NCBI GenBank assembly: GCA_023229425.1
Contig: JALNZG010000009.1
Coordinates: 62,001-126,000, forward strand
Length of the DNA: 64,000 nt
Direction: 5' to 3'
DNA from: Ignavibacteriaceae bacterium
GTDB lineage: Bacteria; Bacteroidota; Ignavibacteria; Ignavibacteriales; Ignavibacteriaceae
Shown here: piece by piece, positions 1-7,456 of the stretch
How positions within the stretch are numbered: the stretch's first letter is position 1
How the letters are laid out: each line of letters begins with the position of its first letter
The notes under the pieces: generated by a model
The model's database searches: none
What the model was told of the DNA's origin: nothing
The model's input: the letters and a program-made list of their open reading frames with translations, nothing else
Translations under genes and position numbers: made by a program

Positions 1-1
1 T

Positions 2-271
2 GTAATTGACAGTATGAATTGGTCGCAAATACTTTCTGCAAACGATGTTGTCGTCGGTGCAACGGTTTTTGAATATACCGACGAGTGGTGGAAAGCCGGC
101 GACGAGCAAAGTCATGATTACGGCGGCTATGCAACAGGCGCGCATCCCGATGGTTATTCGAATGAAGAATGGTGGGGAACGATTGCGGTAACACCGGATC
201 AAAATGGTGATGGATTTGATGAATGGCGACCGCGGCAAGTCTATTACATGTTTCAACGAAATTGGAAATAA
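2..271 (+). CDS. C-terminal end of a secreted glycoside-hydrolase-like protein (partial)
   Basis: The reading frame is open from the first bases of the window, so this is the 3' end of a longer gene; the first ATG, at 14, is probably internal. The visible 90 or so residues are rich in Trp, Tyr, Asp and Gly (FEYTDEWWKAG, HPDGYSNEEWWG, QNGDGFDEWRPR). Such aromatic acidic segments are typical of the last strands of TIM-barrel glycosidases and glucanosyltransferase-like proteins. The family assignment is an inference from this texture, because no complete catalytic motif can be seen. The gene ends 75 bp before a lipoprotein esterase, which would fit a polysaccharide-degradation neighbourhood. Confidence 0.5.
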   Translation, partial: VIDSMNWSQILSANDVVVGATVFEYTDEWWKAGDEQSHDYGGYATGAHPDGYSNEEWWGTIAVTPDQNGDGFDEWRPRQVYYMFQRNWK

Positions 272-345
272 AAACAGTAGAAAGTTTAAACTGGAAAGTA
301 AAAAGGTTTTTAGTTGAGGTGTTATTTAAATTGAAAGGATGAAAA

Positions 346-1083
346 ATGAAAAAAGGAATTTTACTCGGCGGTTTGGGTTTTGTTGTAATTTTGTTTCTTG
401 CCGGATGTGCATCTTCGAAACAATCGCAAGAAGAAGTAGTCGGGCAGCAAGCAAAAACTTTTTCAAAAGAAATTAAAAAGAAAGTTGAGATGAATTATCT
501 GCTTTATCTTCCCAAGAACTATAACTCGGCACAAGAAAAATTCCCGTTAATGGTATTCTTGCATGGAGCCGGAGAACGCGGAAACGATCTTAATCTCGTA
601 AAAAAACACGGGACTCCAAAACTCATTGATCAAGGGAAAGAATTTCCGTTTATCGTCGCTTCGCCGCAATGTCCCGAAAACGTCTGGTGGTCAACCGAAG
701 ATTTATCGGCTTTGATTGATGAGCTGGTTCAACTTTATCAAGTTGATGAAAAAAGAATTTATGTAACCGGACTCTCTATGGGCGGATACGGAACATGGGC
801 TTTAGCGGAAAAATTTCCAAACAGATTTGCAGCCATCGCTCCGGTTTGCGGCGGTGGGAATCCGTTAACAATTTGTAAAATTGGGAAATTACCCGTTTGG
901 GCTTTTCACGGTGCAAAAGATTTTGTTGTCCCGGTAAATGAATCACAGCAGTTGGTAACGGCTCTGAAAAATTGCGGTAATGATGTAAAGTTCACCATTT
1001 ATCCGGAAACAGGACATGATGCATGGGTAGAGACATATAACAATCCCGAATTGTATGATTGGCTTCTGAAACAGAAAAAGTAG
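346..1083 (+). CDS. Lipoprotein alpha/beta-hydrolase (carboxylesterase, prolyl-oligopeptidase-like)
   Basis: A 245-residue alpha/beta-hydrolase predicted to be anchored in an envelope membrane. The N-terminus is a lipoprotein signal peptide with lipobox LAGC and Cys21 as the lipidation site. The core has the oxyanion strand motif FLHGAGERG (71-79), the nucleophile elbow GLSMGG with Ser144, a candidate acid Asp192 in GAKDFVVP and the catalytic His224 in ETGHDAW. This layout is that of the dienelactone-hydrolase/phospholipase-carboxylesterase group that acts on acyl or feruloyl esters of polysaccharides; the substrate cannot be read from sequence. It lies just downstream of a glycosidase-like gene. 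An AAAGGATG sequence precedes the ATG. An inverted repeat at 1146-1180 follows and may end transcription. Confidence 0.85.
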   Translation: MKKGILLGGLGFVVILFLAGCASSKQSQEEVVGQQAKTFSKEIKKKVEMNYLLYLPKNYNSAQEKFPLMVFLHGAGERGNDLNLVKKHGTPKLIDQGKEFPFIVASPQCPENVWWSTEDLSALIDELVQLYQVDEKRIYVTGLSMGGYGTWALAEKFPNRFAAIAPVCGGGNPLTICKIGKLPVWAFHGAKDFVVPVNESQQLVTALKNCGNDVKFTIYPETGHDAWVETYNNPELYDWLLKQKK

Positions 1084-1120
1084 TCACCGAACTTATTACA
1101 AACTTTCTTAATCATACATG

Positions 1121-1135
1121 TCAGCCTCTGGCTGA
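1121..1135. repeat. Small palindromic repeat, GCC-NNN-GGC type
   Basis: TCAGCC-TCT-GGCTGA, a perfect 6-bp-arm palindrome with a 3-base loop. The same design, and partly the same bases, occurs inside glnD (4054-4083) and upstream of pduT (60413-60442). Confidence 0.6.
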
Positions 1136-1145
1136 ATCTTTTTCT

Positions 1146-1180
1146 TAATCTTAATCCGGTTTGAAGCCGGATTAAGATTA
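1146..1180. terminator. 14-bp perfect inverted repeat downstream of the esterase gene
   Basis: The arms at 1146-1159 (TAATCTTAATCCGG) and 1167-1180 are exact reverse complements, with a 7-base loop. There is no long T-run, so this may be a processed-end hairpin or a dispersed repeat rather than a classical terminator. A weaker, degenerate pair with similar TTAATCTT/AAGATTA words occurs at about 60488-60572. Confidence 0.5.
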
Positions 1181-1288
1181 TAATTAGGAGTAAGATTAAG
1201 GATGAATATAACACCAAACATCCGCGGAACGGAAAAGCAATTCTTTGGGAAGGGAAAACTTGAGAAAGGTTGTCTAATATATTTTGTG

Positions 1289-1360
1289 TCACACCGAGCG
1301 AAGTCGAGGTGTGATTGATGCCGACAAGCTCATTTCTCGACTTCGCTCGAAATGACGGAT
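1289..1360. repeat. Dispersed palindromic repeat (CGACTTCGCTCGA type)
   Basis: Two hairpins lie side by side: TCACACC (1289-1295) pairs with GGTGTGA (1308-1314), and CATTTC (1331-1336) pairs with GAAATG (1349-1354) around a TCGACTTCGCTCGA core. A related copy lies at about 48135-48222, sharing the 21-base run at 1330-1350 and a following GACGG. It is an intergenic repeat of the BIME type. The rest of 1084-1521 holds only the other features listed here. Confidence 0.65.
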
Positions 1361-1484
1361 TTACTTTGCGATAACCTAATCTTATAGTAAACTCATTTTA
1401 AAAGAGTTTTCGGGTAAAAATCAAATCTTATTTCTATCAAAGCGAAATTTCCTTATTTTGCAATTAAAATTAAACGAAGTCCCG

Positions 1485-1512
1485 AAAACCGCTAAGTGCG
1501 GTTTTATTTTAT
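1485..1512 (+). promoter_or_regulatory. Hairpin plus U-tract in the queC leader
   Basis: AAAACCGC (1485-1492) pairs with GCGGTTTT (1498-1505) over a 5-base loop and is followed by ATTTTAT. The queC start is only about 16 bases further on. A -7-like TTATTTTG at 1453-1460 would put the transcript start shortly before the hairpin, so this is more likely a leader or attenuator than an upstream gene's terminator. It does not match the preQ1-I riboswitch consensus. Confidence 0.45.
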
Positions 1513-1521
1513 AAGAGTAGT

Positions 1522-2208
1522 ATGAACAAACCTTTAGCAGTTATTGCCGTAAGCGGCGGAATGGATAGTTGTGTTACCGCAGCGATCTTAAACGAGAAAT
1601 ACGAATTGGCTTTCGCCCACTTTAATTATGGTCAACGTACGGAGAAACGCGAACTAAGTGCATTTAATGATGTGGCTGATTTTTACAACGTGCAGCACAG
1701 ACTGCTTATCGACTTTTCGCACTTTCATAAAATCGGCGGTTCCTCGCTAACCGATTTTCATCTTGCGGTGGAAAAAGCCGATCTTGAAAACAAAGAAGTC
1801 CCCAGTTCGTATGTTCCATTCAGGAATGCGAATATATTAGCGGCTTGCGTAAGCTGGGCGGAAGTGATAAAAGCCGAAGCAGTTGGAATAGGCGCTGTTT
1901 ATGAGGATGCAAGCGGGTATCCCGATTGCCGTTCTCAGTTTTATTCCGCATTTGAAAAAATGGTTGACGAAGGAACAAAACCGGAAACGAAAATAAAAAT
2001 TCTCACTCCGATAATTAGTTTATCGAAAGCGAAAATTGTGAAAAAAGGAATGGAGTTGAAAGCCCCGCTTCATTTAACATGGTCGTGTTACCAAAGTGAA
2101 GATGAAGCGTGCGGAGTTTGTGATAGCTGTGCATTTCGTTTGCGCGGTTTTCAACAAGCGGGAATTGAAGATCCGATTCCGTATAAAATTAAACCGAAGT
2201 ATGAATAG
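1522..2208 (+). CDS. queC: 7-cyano-7-deazaguanine (preQ0) synthase
   Basis: QueC converts 7-carboxy-7-deazaguanine to preQ0 with ATP and ammonia in the cytoplasm, a step of queuosine biosynthesis. The protein is 228 residues, normal for the family. The PP-loop SGGMDS sits at 11-16. The C-terminal zinc site CYQSEDEACGVCDSC gives Cys189, Cys197, Cys200 and Cys203, followed by the usual RLRGFQQAGIEDPIPY tail. The next step, QueF, is encoded at 3434, but an HNH nuclease pair lies between the two. queD and queE are not in this window. A short leader with a terminator-like hairpin precedes the start. Confidence 0.96.
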   Translation: MNKPLAVIAVSGGMDSCVTAAILNEKYELAFAHFNYGQRTEKRELSAFNDVADFYNVQHRLLIDFSHFHKIGGSSLTDFHLAVEKADLENKEVPSSYVPFRNANILAACVSWAEVIKAEAVGIGAVYEDASGYPDCRSQFYSAFEKMVDEGTKPETKIKILTPIISLSKAKIVKKGMELKAPLHLTWSCYQSEDEACGVCDSCAFRLRGFQQAGIEDPIPYKIKPKYE

Positions 2209-2286
2209 AACGTTTCATGGGTTGTTTTGAATTGAATAAGAAATGTTGCAAATAAAGTACTCAAATAATCATAGGATATTATCTAA

Positions 2287-3234
2287 ATGAGCTATGAAGG
2301 GAAAATGCTTGAAGATTTAGCAATGCCAACACGGAAGGATGTTGAGCATGCTTTATTGAAGACTTTATTCAATCACAACGGAGTAATAAAAGAGTTTGCT
2401 ACAGGTGAAGAAATTGTAACTGAAATTGCAAATGATTTTAATCTGGATGAAAAACAAAGAACTGTTGTATTAGAAAGAATTTATCGAAAAGAAAATCGAA
2501 TCGTAAAAACCGCCTTGTGGCATCGTTTGCTTTATCGTGCGGCCGACTCGTTAGCGAAAGATAAATTGGTCTCAAGACCGACAACCACTATTCTTCTTAC
2601 AAAAAAGAAAGAATGGATGCTAACTGAAAATGGATATGATGAAGCACTCAAGCTTTTGAACATTCCAAAAGCACAAAAAGAATTTCTCTCAACGAAATCT
2701 TTTGAAGTTCAAAAAATTGTAAAGAAACTCAAAGAGACAGTAAGACCAGATAATTATGATCCAATTGATAAGAATAAAAAATTTATCAAAACAACAAGAG
2801 ACGCAGTTTTAAGAACAAGAGGTTTTCGGCAAGCTGTAATCGAAGCTTATGATTATAAATGTGCTGTTTGTGGAATGAAACTAAATTCACCAAACTCATC
2901 TTTCTGGGAAGTTGAAGCAGCCCATATTGTTCCGCACAGTTCGATGGGCAAAGATGATATATGGAATGGTTTATCTTTGTGTAGGCTTCATCATTGGGCA
3001 TTCGATGTCGGTTGGTTTACTCTATTAGATGATTACACGGTGAAAGCTTCTTCTAAGTTGAATCATCTTCCAAAAGGTTATGGTCAAATGGGTGAATACA
3101 ATTTCTCCAGACAATTGACTGATAATAGTTCAAAGCTTTTTTTGCCAAAGAGAAAAGAAATGTTTCCACACGTTAACTCAATACGGTGGCATAGAGAAAA
3201 ATTTTTTATTGAACAAAACAGAGGTGAAAGATGA
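2287..3234 (+). CDS. HNH endonuclease with N-terminal winged-helix domain (putative restriction enzyme)
   Basis: A 315-residue protein of two parts. Residues about 14-120 look like the winged-helix N-terminal domain found in Mrr-type restriction proteins (PTRKDVEHALLKTL ... WMLTENGYDEAL). Residues about 185-250 are a complete HNH nuclease: zinc-knuckle pair Cys192/Cys195, AAHIVPH with His213, an Asn in WNGLSLC, Cys232, and LHHWAFD with His236. This suggests a standalone DNA nuclease, perhaps cleaving modified DNA, since no methyltransferase is adjacent. It overlaps the next small gene by 4 bases (ATGA), so the two are probably coupled. Its place between queC and queF is odd and suggests insertion of a defence gene into that operon. 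Confidence 0.85.
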   Translation: MSYEGKMLEDLAMPTRKDVEHALLKTLFNHNGVIKEFATGEEIVTEIANDFNLDEKQRTVVLERIYRKENRIVKTALWHRLLYRAADSLAKDKLVSRPTTTILLTKKKEWMLTENGYDEALKLLNIPKAQKEFLSTKSFEVQKIVKKLKETVRPDNYDPIDKNKKFIKTTRDAVLRTRGFRQAVIEAYDYKCAVCGMKLNSPNSSFWEVEAAHIVPHSSMGKDDIWNGLSLCRLHHWAFDVGWFTLLDDYTVKASSKLNHLPKGYGQMGEYNFSRQLTDNSSKLFLPKRKEMFPHVNSIRWHREKFFIEQNRGER

Positions 3235-3431
3235 GAAGAAATAAAATCATTTATTCATTATGTGTTGGCGATATTCAGGATGCTGCCGAAGATGAATTGA
3301 ATCGGAAACTAACAGAAGAAGAATTGAAAAAAGTTATAAACAGAGTTGGTGATTACATCTCTTGGTATGACGCAATAGAACTTACATTATCTGAATTGAA
3401 CTTAGAACCAGCAGAAGAGGAAGACGAATAA
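3231..3431 (+). CDS. Small acidic hypothetical protein coupled to the HNH nuclease
   Basis: A 66-residue protein whose ATG overlaps the nuclease stop codon. No known domain is recognised. The sequence is helical and acidic (DIQDAAEDELNRKLTEEEL, ISWYDAIELTLSELN) with an EEEDE tail. Small proteins with the pattern D-I-x-x-A-x-x-E-L-x-R-K-L and a Trp-Tyr-Asp-Ala motif are common as unannotated genes in Bacteroidota. An inhibitor, adaptor or antitoxin role is possible from the coupling but is only inference. The frame is intact and fits the 2-base gap to queF. Confidence 0.75.
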   Translation: MRRNKIIYSLCVGDIQDAAEDELNRKLTEEELKKVINRVGDYISWYDAIELTLSELNLEPAEEEDE

Positions 3432-3433
3432 GC

Positions 3434-3799
3434 ATGAACTCCAAACAAAAAATATTAGTCCTCTTTCCGAATCCCAACCCGGAAAGAAATTACAAAATAA
3501 TTCACACGGCGCACGAGTTCACTTCTGTTTGTCCGGTTACCGGGCAGCCCGATTTTGGAAAGATCACGCTCGAATATATTGCCGAAAATTTATGTGTTGA
3601 ATTAAAAAGCTACAAATTTTATTTGCAGTCTTTCCGCAACGATGGAATATATTTTGAAGCGGTAACGAACAAAATCCTAAACGATCTTGTTGAATTGATG
3701 CAGCCGAGGTATATGAAGATCACCAGTGATTTTAACATGCGTGGAGGCATTTCATCCGTTGTTGAAGCGGTTTATCAATCTCCTAATTTTTCAGTGTAA
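3434..3799 (+). CDS. queF: NADPH-dependent preQ0 reductase
   Basis: QueF reduces the nitrile of preQ0 to the amine preQ1 using two NADPH. The 121-residue length identifies the short unimodular (YkvM-type) subfamily. The core FTSVCPVTGQPDFG carries the nucleophile Cys33 and Asp40. The QueF signature CVELKSYKFYLQSFRN (54-69) contains the substrate-binding Glu56 and the NADPH-binding region. It starts 2 bases after the small gene and ends 8 bases before glnD, so it is probably read with both. The substrate comes from QueC, encoded 1.2 kb upstream. Confidence 0.96.
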   Translation: MNSKQKILVLFPNPNPERNYKIIHTAHEFTSVCPVTGQPDFGKITLEYIAENLCVELKSYKFYLQSFRNDGIYFEAVTNKILNDLVELMQPRYMKITSDFNMRGGISSVVEAVYQSPNFSV

Positions 3800-3807
3800 A
3801 ACAGAAC

Positions 3808-6402
3808 ATGAAATCAAAAGAAGAAATACAGAAAGAATTTTTCGCAAAGAAAGAAAAACTTTTTACGGTAGAAAATATTTTAACCGATTCACTCGCTTTT
3901 TCTTTTGAGTACAGCGTTTTAGTTGAAGATCTGCTCAGACAGATTTCTAAAGACGCTCATTACCCGTTTGCATTGGCTTCATCAGGAAGTTTCAGCCGCC
4001 GCGAACTTTCTCCTTATTCCGATATTGATATTATGTTCATCGTTCCTTCCATTCAGCCAAAGGCTGATGAGCCTCTGGCTCAGAAAGCGTCGGAAGAAGG
4101 AATAAGAGATATTGTTACACGCTGTTGGGATTTCGGTCTGGAAGTTTCCCATACTATCCGTGAACTCTCAGACATCAAACGCTTCTTAAAGGAAGACCTG
4201 CACACCTTCACACAGTTTTTTGAAACGCGGTATCTCTTCGGCTCGTTAAAACTTTTTAACGAGTGGAACGAACTCTTGTTTAAAACCATCACGGAGAAAG
4301 TAAAAAAACAAATCTTCACGGAATTTCTCGCAGACCGCGATGAACGTTATATAAAATATGGAAATTCACCTAAAGTAATTGAGCCGAACGTGAAACTCTC
4401 AGCCGGTGGTCAGCGCGATATTCAACTGATCGAATGGATTTATATTCTGCTCAACAAAGAAATTTTGAACAAGCAGTCCGAGCAATCGCAAACAGAATCG
4501 TTTATCGCTCTTCTTTCCGAACATGAATACACAACGCCGAAAGAATGTCTCCGTTTATTAGCCGGGTTCAAATTTATTTTAAAGATCAGAAACCTTCTTC
4601 ACTTTCTGCACAAACAAAAAAATGATCGTTTGGAATTTGCCGACCAGCTGGCTATTGCAGATCTTTTACATTATGGTAAAGACGGCTATAAAAAACTGAT
4701 GAAAGAGTATTTTGATTCATCCAATGTTATCTATCGGTTTAACCGCTCGTTCACAAAAAAAATGCGCGCGGATATTTCAACTTTCATTCCGGATGTACTT
4801 TCAATTGATCTTGATGATGATTTTAAATTAAAAGGAGACATCATATTTTTTTCCGGTCACCGTTACTTAACTATTTCCGAGATCTTTCGCGGTTTTTATT
4901 ATCGCGGATTGTACGAAGCAAACTTCGATGAACATTTTAGAATGCAGATCATCGACAGCCTTGATCAGCATACGGTTAAAGGGGATGCCGAGTCTTCAAC
5001 TTTTTTCAGGGAAATTCTCCGCCTTCCAAAAAATATCGGAAAAACATTATCGGTTATGAATGAGCTTGGAATTCTTGATGCGTTTCTTCCGGAATTTCAC
5101 GACCTGAACGGATACATCCAGCATGGAGTTTATCATTGTTACACCGCTGATGAACACACGTTGATGACGATTCAAAATGTTGAAAAATTAGAAAATGATA
5201 CAACGGAACTGGGAAACATTTATAACAATTTAAGAGAAAAAGAAATTCTTATGCTCGGTTTGCTTTTTCATGATATCGCAAAACCGATCAATGTCAGCGG
5301 GCATGAAATTATCGGAGCGGAAATGGCGGCTTCAATTATGCAGCGTCTCGGTTATGGTGATGTGGAAATTGAAAAAGTTTCTTTTCTTGTTAGGTATCAT
5401 TTACAGATGGAGCAAATCGCCTTCCGCAGAAATTTAAATGATGCGGAAACTTTAAACAGTTTCGTTGCAAATTTCTCTGATGTAGAACAGTTAGAGCTTC
5501 TTTACCTGCTTACGTATGCCGACCTTTCTGCAGTTAATCCGGCTTTGTGGACTTCATGGAAATATGAAATGCTGAACGAGTTGTTCCGTAAAGCTAAAGC
5601 GATGATCGAAGACCAAATTTCGGGAGAAGAATTGTTGTTCGCTTCAACGCTTGTTCAACCGGAGGAAATTTCGAAATACTCCGACGCTGTTTCCGAAGAC
5701 CACGTAAAGGATCACATTGATTCTATTAACGATACCAGTTATGCTTCGCTTTTCTCTGATGAAGAAATTGCTTTTCACATTGAAGAAATACTGTCGGGCA
5801 CTCCGGTTTCGGTTTCATTTAAAGAAATGGAAAGCTTTACCAACATCACCGTTATTTCAAAAGATTCTCCCGCTCTTCTTTCGAAATTATGCGGTGTGTT
5901 ATCCATAAATGATTTGAACATTCACGACGCAAAAATCTTTACGCGCAAAGACGGCATCATCATCGATAACTTTAACGTAACCGATTTCCGTTCAAACGAA
6001 AAAGTTGACGCGGGGCGTTACGGCAAAATCGAAGAAGATTTTTCTTTTGTCCTTTCCGGCTTAAAAGAATTAAGCACCGAAATGAAAAAGATGAAAACAA
6101 AATGGTGGCGCATCGAAAACAAATTCTTCAAGCGTCCCGGCAAAGTAAAAATTAAATTTGAAGAACAGGAAAAGTTTACCATCATAGATGTATTTTCTCC
6201 CGACAGGCTCGGCTTTCTCTATCATGTTACAAACAAACTTAACGAACTCGGATTAAGCATTTATTTTGCAAAAATCGGAACTCGCGGCGACGATATTATT
6301 GATGCGTTCTACGTGCTCGATAGTCAGCAGAAAAAAGTTTCTAAAAACTTTTACCCGTTTATCGAATCGGAATTAACAGAAGCTATCAACCAGATTTTAT
6401 AA
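3808..6402 (+). CDS. glnD: [Protein-PII] uridylyltransferase / uridylyl-removing enzyme
   Basis: An 864-residue GlnD, the glutamine sensor that adds and removes UMP on P-II. The nucleotidyltransferase motif runs from Gly60-Ser61 to SDIDIM with Asp72 and Asp74. A metal HD phosphohydrolase motif FHDIAKP has His488-Asp489. Two C-terminal ACT domains begin near 676 (TNITVISKDSPALLSK) and 789 (FTIIDVFSPDRLGFLY). Its substrate, a P-II with Tyr51 in the T-loop, is encoded at 62209. Residues 83-92 (QPKADEPLAQ) lie in the loop after the catalytic strand and are encoded by a palindromic repeat that seems to have inserted in frame. murI follows after 11 bases. Confidence 0.95.
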   Translation: MKSKEEIQKEFFAKKEKLFTVENILTDSLAFSFEYSVLVEDLLRQISKDAHYPFALASSGSFSRRELSPYSDIDIMFIVPSIQPKADEPLAQKASEEGIRDIVTRCWDFGLEVSHTIRELSDIKRFLKEDLHTFTQFFETRYLFGSLKLFNEWNELLFKTITEKVKKQIFTEFLADRDERYIKYGNSPKVIEPNVKLSAGGQRDIQLIEWIYILLNKEILNKQSEQSQTESFIALLSEHEYTTPKECLRLLAGFKFILKIRNLLHFLHKQKNDRLEFADQLAIADLLHYGKDGYKKLMKEYFDSSNVIYRFNRSFTKKMRADISTFIPDVLSIDLDDDFKLKGDIIFFSGHRYLTISEIFRGFYYRGLYEANFDEHFRMQIIDSLDQHTVKGDAESSTFFREILRLPKNIGKTLSVMNELGILDAFLPEFHDLNGYIQHGVYHCYTADEHTLMTIQNVEKLENDTTELGNIYNNLREKEILMLGLLFHDIAKPINVSGHEIIGAEMAASIMQRLGYGDVEIEKVSFLVRYHLQMEQIAFRRNLNDAETLNSFVANFSDVEQLELLYLLTYADLSAVNPALWTSWKYEMLNELFRKAKAMIEDQISGEELLFASTLVQPEEISKYSDAVSEDHVKDHIDSINDTSYASLFSDEEIAFHIEEILSGTPVSVSFKEMESFTNITVISKDSPALLSKLCGVLSINDLNIHDAKIFTRKDGIIIDNFNVTDFRSNEKVDAGRYGKIEEDFSFVLSGLKELSTEMKKMKTKWWRIENKFFKRPGKVKIKFEEQEKFTIIDVFSPDRLGFLYHVTNKLNELGLSIYFAKIGTRGDDIIDAFYVLDSQQKKVSKNFYPFIESELTEAINQIL
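4054..4083. repeat. Paired palindromic repeat inside glnD
   Basis: CAGCC-AAA-GGCTG (4054-4066) is followed at once by GAGCC-TCT-GGCTC (4069-4081). Both have 5-bp arms and 3-base loops, like the repeats at 1121-1135 and 60413-60442. The repeat is read as residues 83-92 of GlnD without breaking the frame. Confidence 0.65.
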
Positions 6403-6413
6403 GGAATAGATTT

Positions 6414-7238
6414 TTGAACTTCATGGAAAAAGCAAAACCGATCGGCGTATTTGATTCCGGTATCGGCGGATTGACTGTCGTCCGGCAAATTGCCTCCACA
6501 CTGCCGAATGAAAGCATTGTCTATTTCGGAGATACCGCCCGCGTTCCGTACGGTTCAAAATCAAACGACACCGTTATTGAATACGCGCTGCAAGACGCCC
6601 ATTTCTTAATTGAAAAAAATGTAAAGGCGATTGTGGTTGCATGTAATACGGTTTCGGCAATTGCGTTGAATGTTTTAAAAGAAAAATTCACCGTTCCAAT
6701 TATCGGGATGATCACTCCCGGATCACAGCTTGCGTTAAAGCATTCACGGACAAAACGAATTGGAGTTATCGGCACAAGAGCGACAATTTCTAATCACGCC
6801 TATTTAAATGAACTGAAGAACAATAATCCCGAAGTTGAAGTGTTTGAAAAAGCTTGTCCTCTTTTTGTTCCACTTGCGGAAGAAGGCTGGACAGACCACG
6901 AAGCCACAAAATTAATTGCGGAAGAATATTTAAAAGAACTGCGCGGTTTGAATATTGATACGCTTGTCCTCGGCTGTACGCATTATCCAATTCTCGCAAA
7001 GATCATTCAAGAAGTTATCGGTAGTGAAGTAAAGTTGATTGATTCAGGTGTCGCCTCGGCGGAGGTTGTCCGCCAGGAAATTAACCGTATCGGATTAGAA
7101 ACAAATTCTCACGCGCTCGGCTATCAAGATTTTTATGTAAGTGATATTCCTACCACATTTAAAAAAGTTGCCGAATTGTTTTTGGGGCAGTCCATTCTTA
7201 ACGTAAAAAAAATTGATTTGGAAGAATTACAGAAATAA
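6414..7238 (+). CDS. murI: Glutamate racemase
   Basis: MurI makes D-glutamate for peptidoglycan. The protein is 274 residues with the full set of motifs: GVFDSGIGGLTV (Asp14, Ser15), GDTARVPYG, the first catalytic cysteine Cys77 in ACNTVSA, and the second, Cys188, in LGCTHYPIL. The start is taken as the TTG at 6414 because AAGGA at 6401-6405 lies 8 bases upstream of it; the ATG at 6423 would be 17 bases away. It follows glnD by 11 bases and is probably co-transcribed. A strong hairpin at 7388-7415 ends the unit. Confidence 0.95.
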   Translation: MNFMEKAKPIGVFDSGIGGLTVVRQIASTLPNESIVYFGDTARVPYGSKSNDTVIEYALQDAHFLIEKNVKAIVVACNTVSAIALNVLKEKFTVPIIGMITPGSQLALKHSRTKRIGVIGTRATISNHAYLNELKNNNPEVEVFEKACPLFVPLAEEGWTDHEATKLIAEEYLKELRGLNIDTLVLGCTHYPILAKIIQEVIGSEVKLIDSGVASAEVVRQEINRIGLETNSHALGYQDFYVSDIPTTFKKVAELFLGQSILNVKKIDLEELQK

Positions 7239-7387
7239 ACGAATGATCACCCCTTCGTGAAAAAAAATCAAGATATTTTCATTTCCTCCTTGAATTTCTT
7301 ATTTATTATCTTTAATGAGCAAAAAAAAGGTGATGGCAGCTTGCCAAGCTGTTAAAATATGACTCGTTACCTTTCTTTGCACATTAA

Positions 7388-7425
7388 CCCGCCTATTACT
7401 GCTATAATAGGCGGGACTTTATTTT
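7388..7425. terminator. Intrinsic terminator between convergent genes
   Basis: CCCGCCTATTA (7388-7398) pairs perfectly with 7405-7415 over a 6-base loop and is followed by ACTTTATTTT. It ends the murI transcript and may also serve the minus-strand lipoprotein genes. Confidence 0.75.
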
Positions 7426-7456
7426 GTTGGCGATGTATCTCCTTAAATTTTTATAA

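Noticed and set aside
999..1292. Minus-strand open frame overlapping the esterase end
   Set aside because: It starts in a repeat-rich intergenic stretch and overlaps a well-supported gene on the other strand.
1485..1512. preQ1 riboswitch before queC
   Set aside because: The hairpin loop and the A-rich tail required for the preQ1-I pseudoknot are not present.
7048..7077. Palindromic repeat inside murI (GCCTCGGC region)
   Set aside because: The arms are imperfect and the protein has normal family length here, so there is no sign of an insertion.
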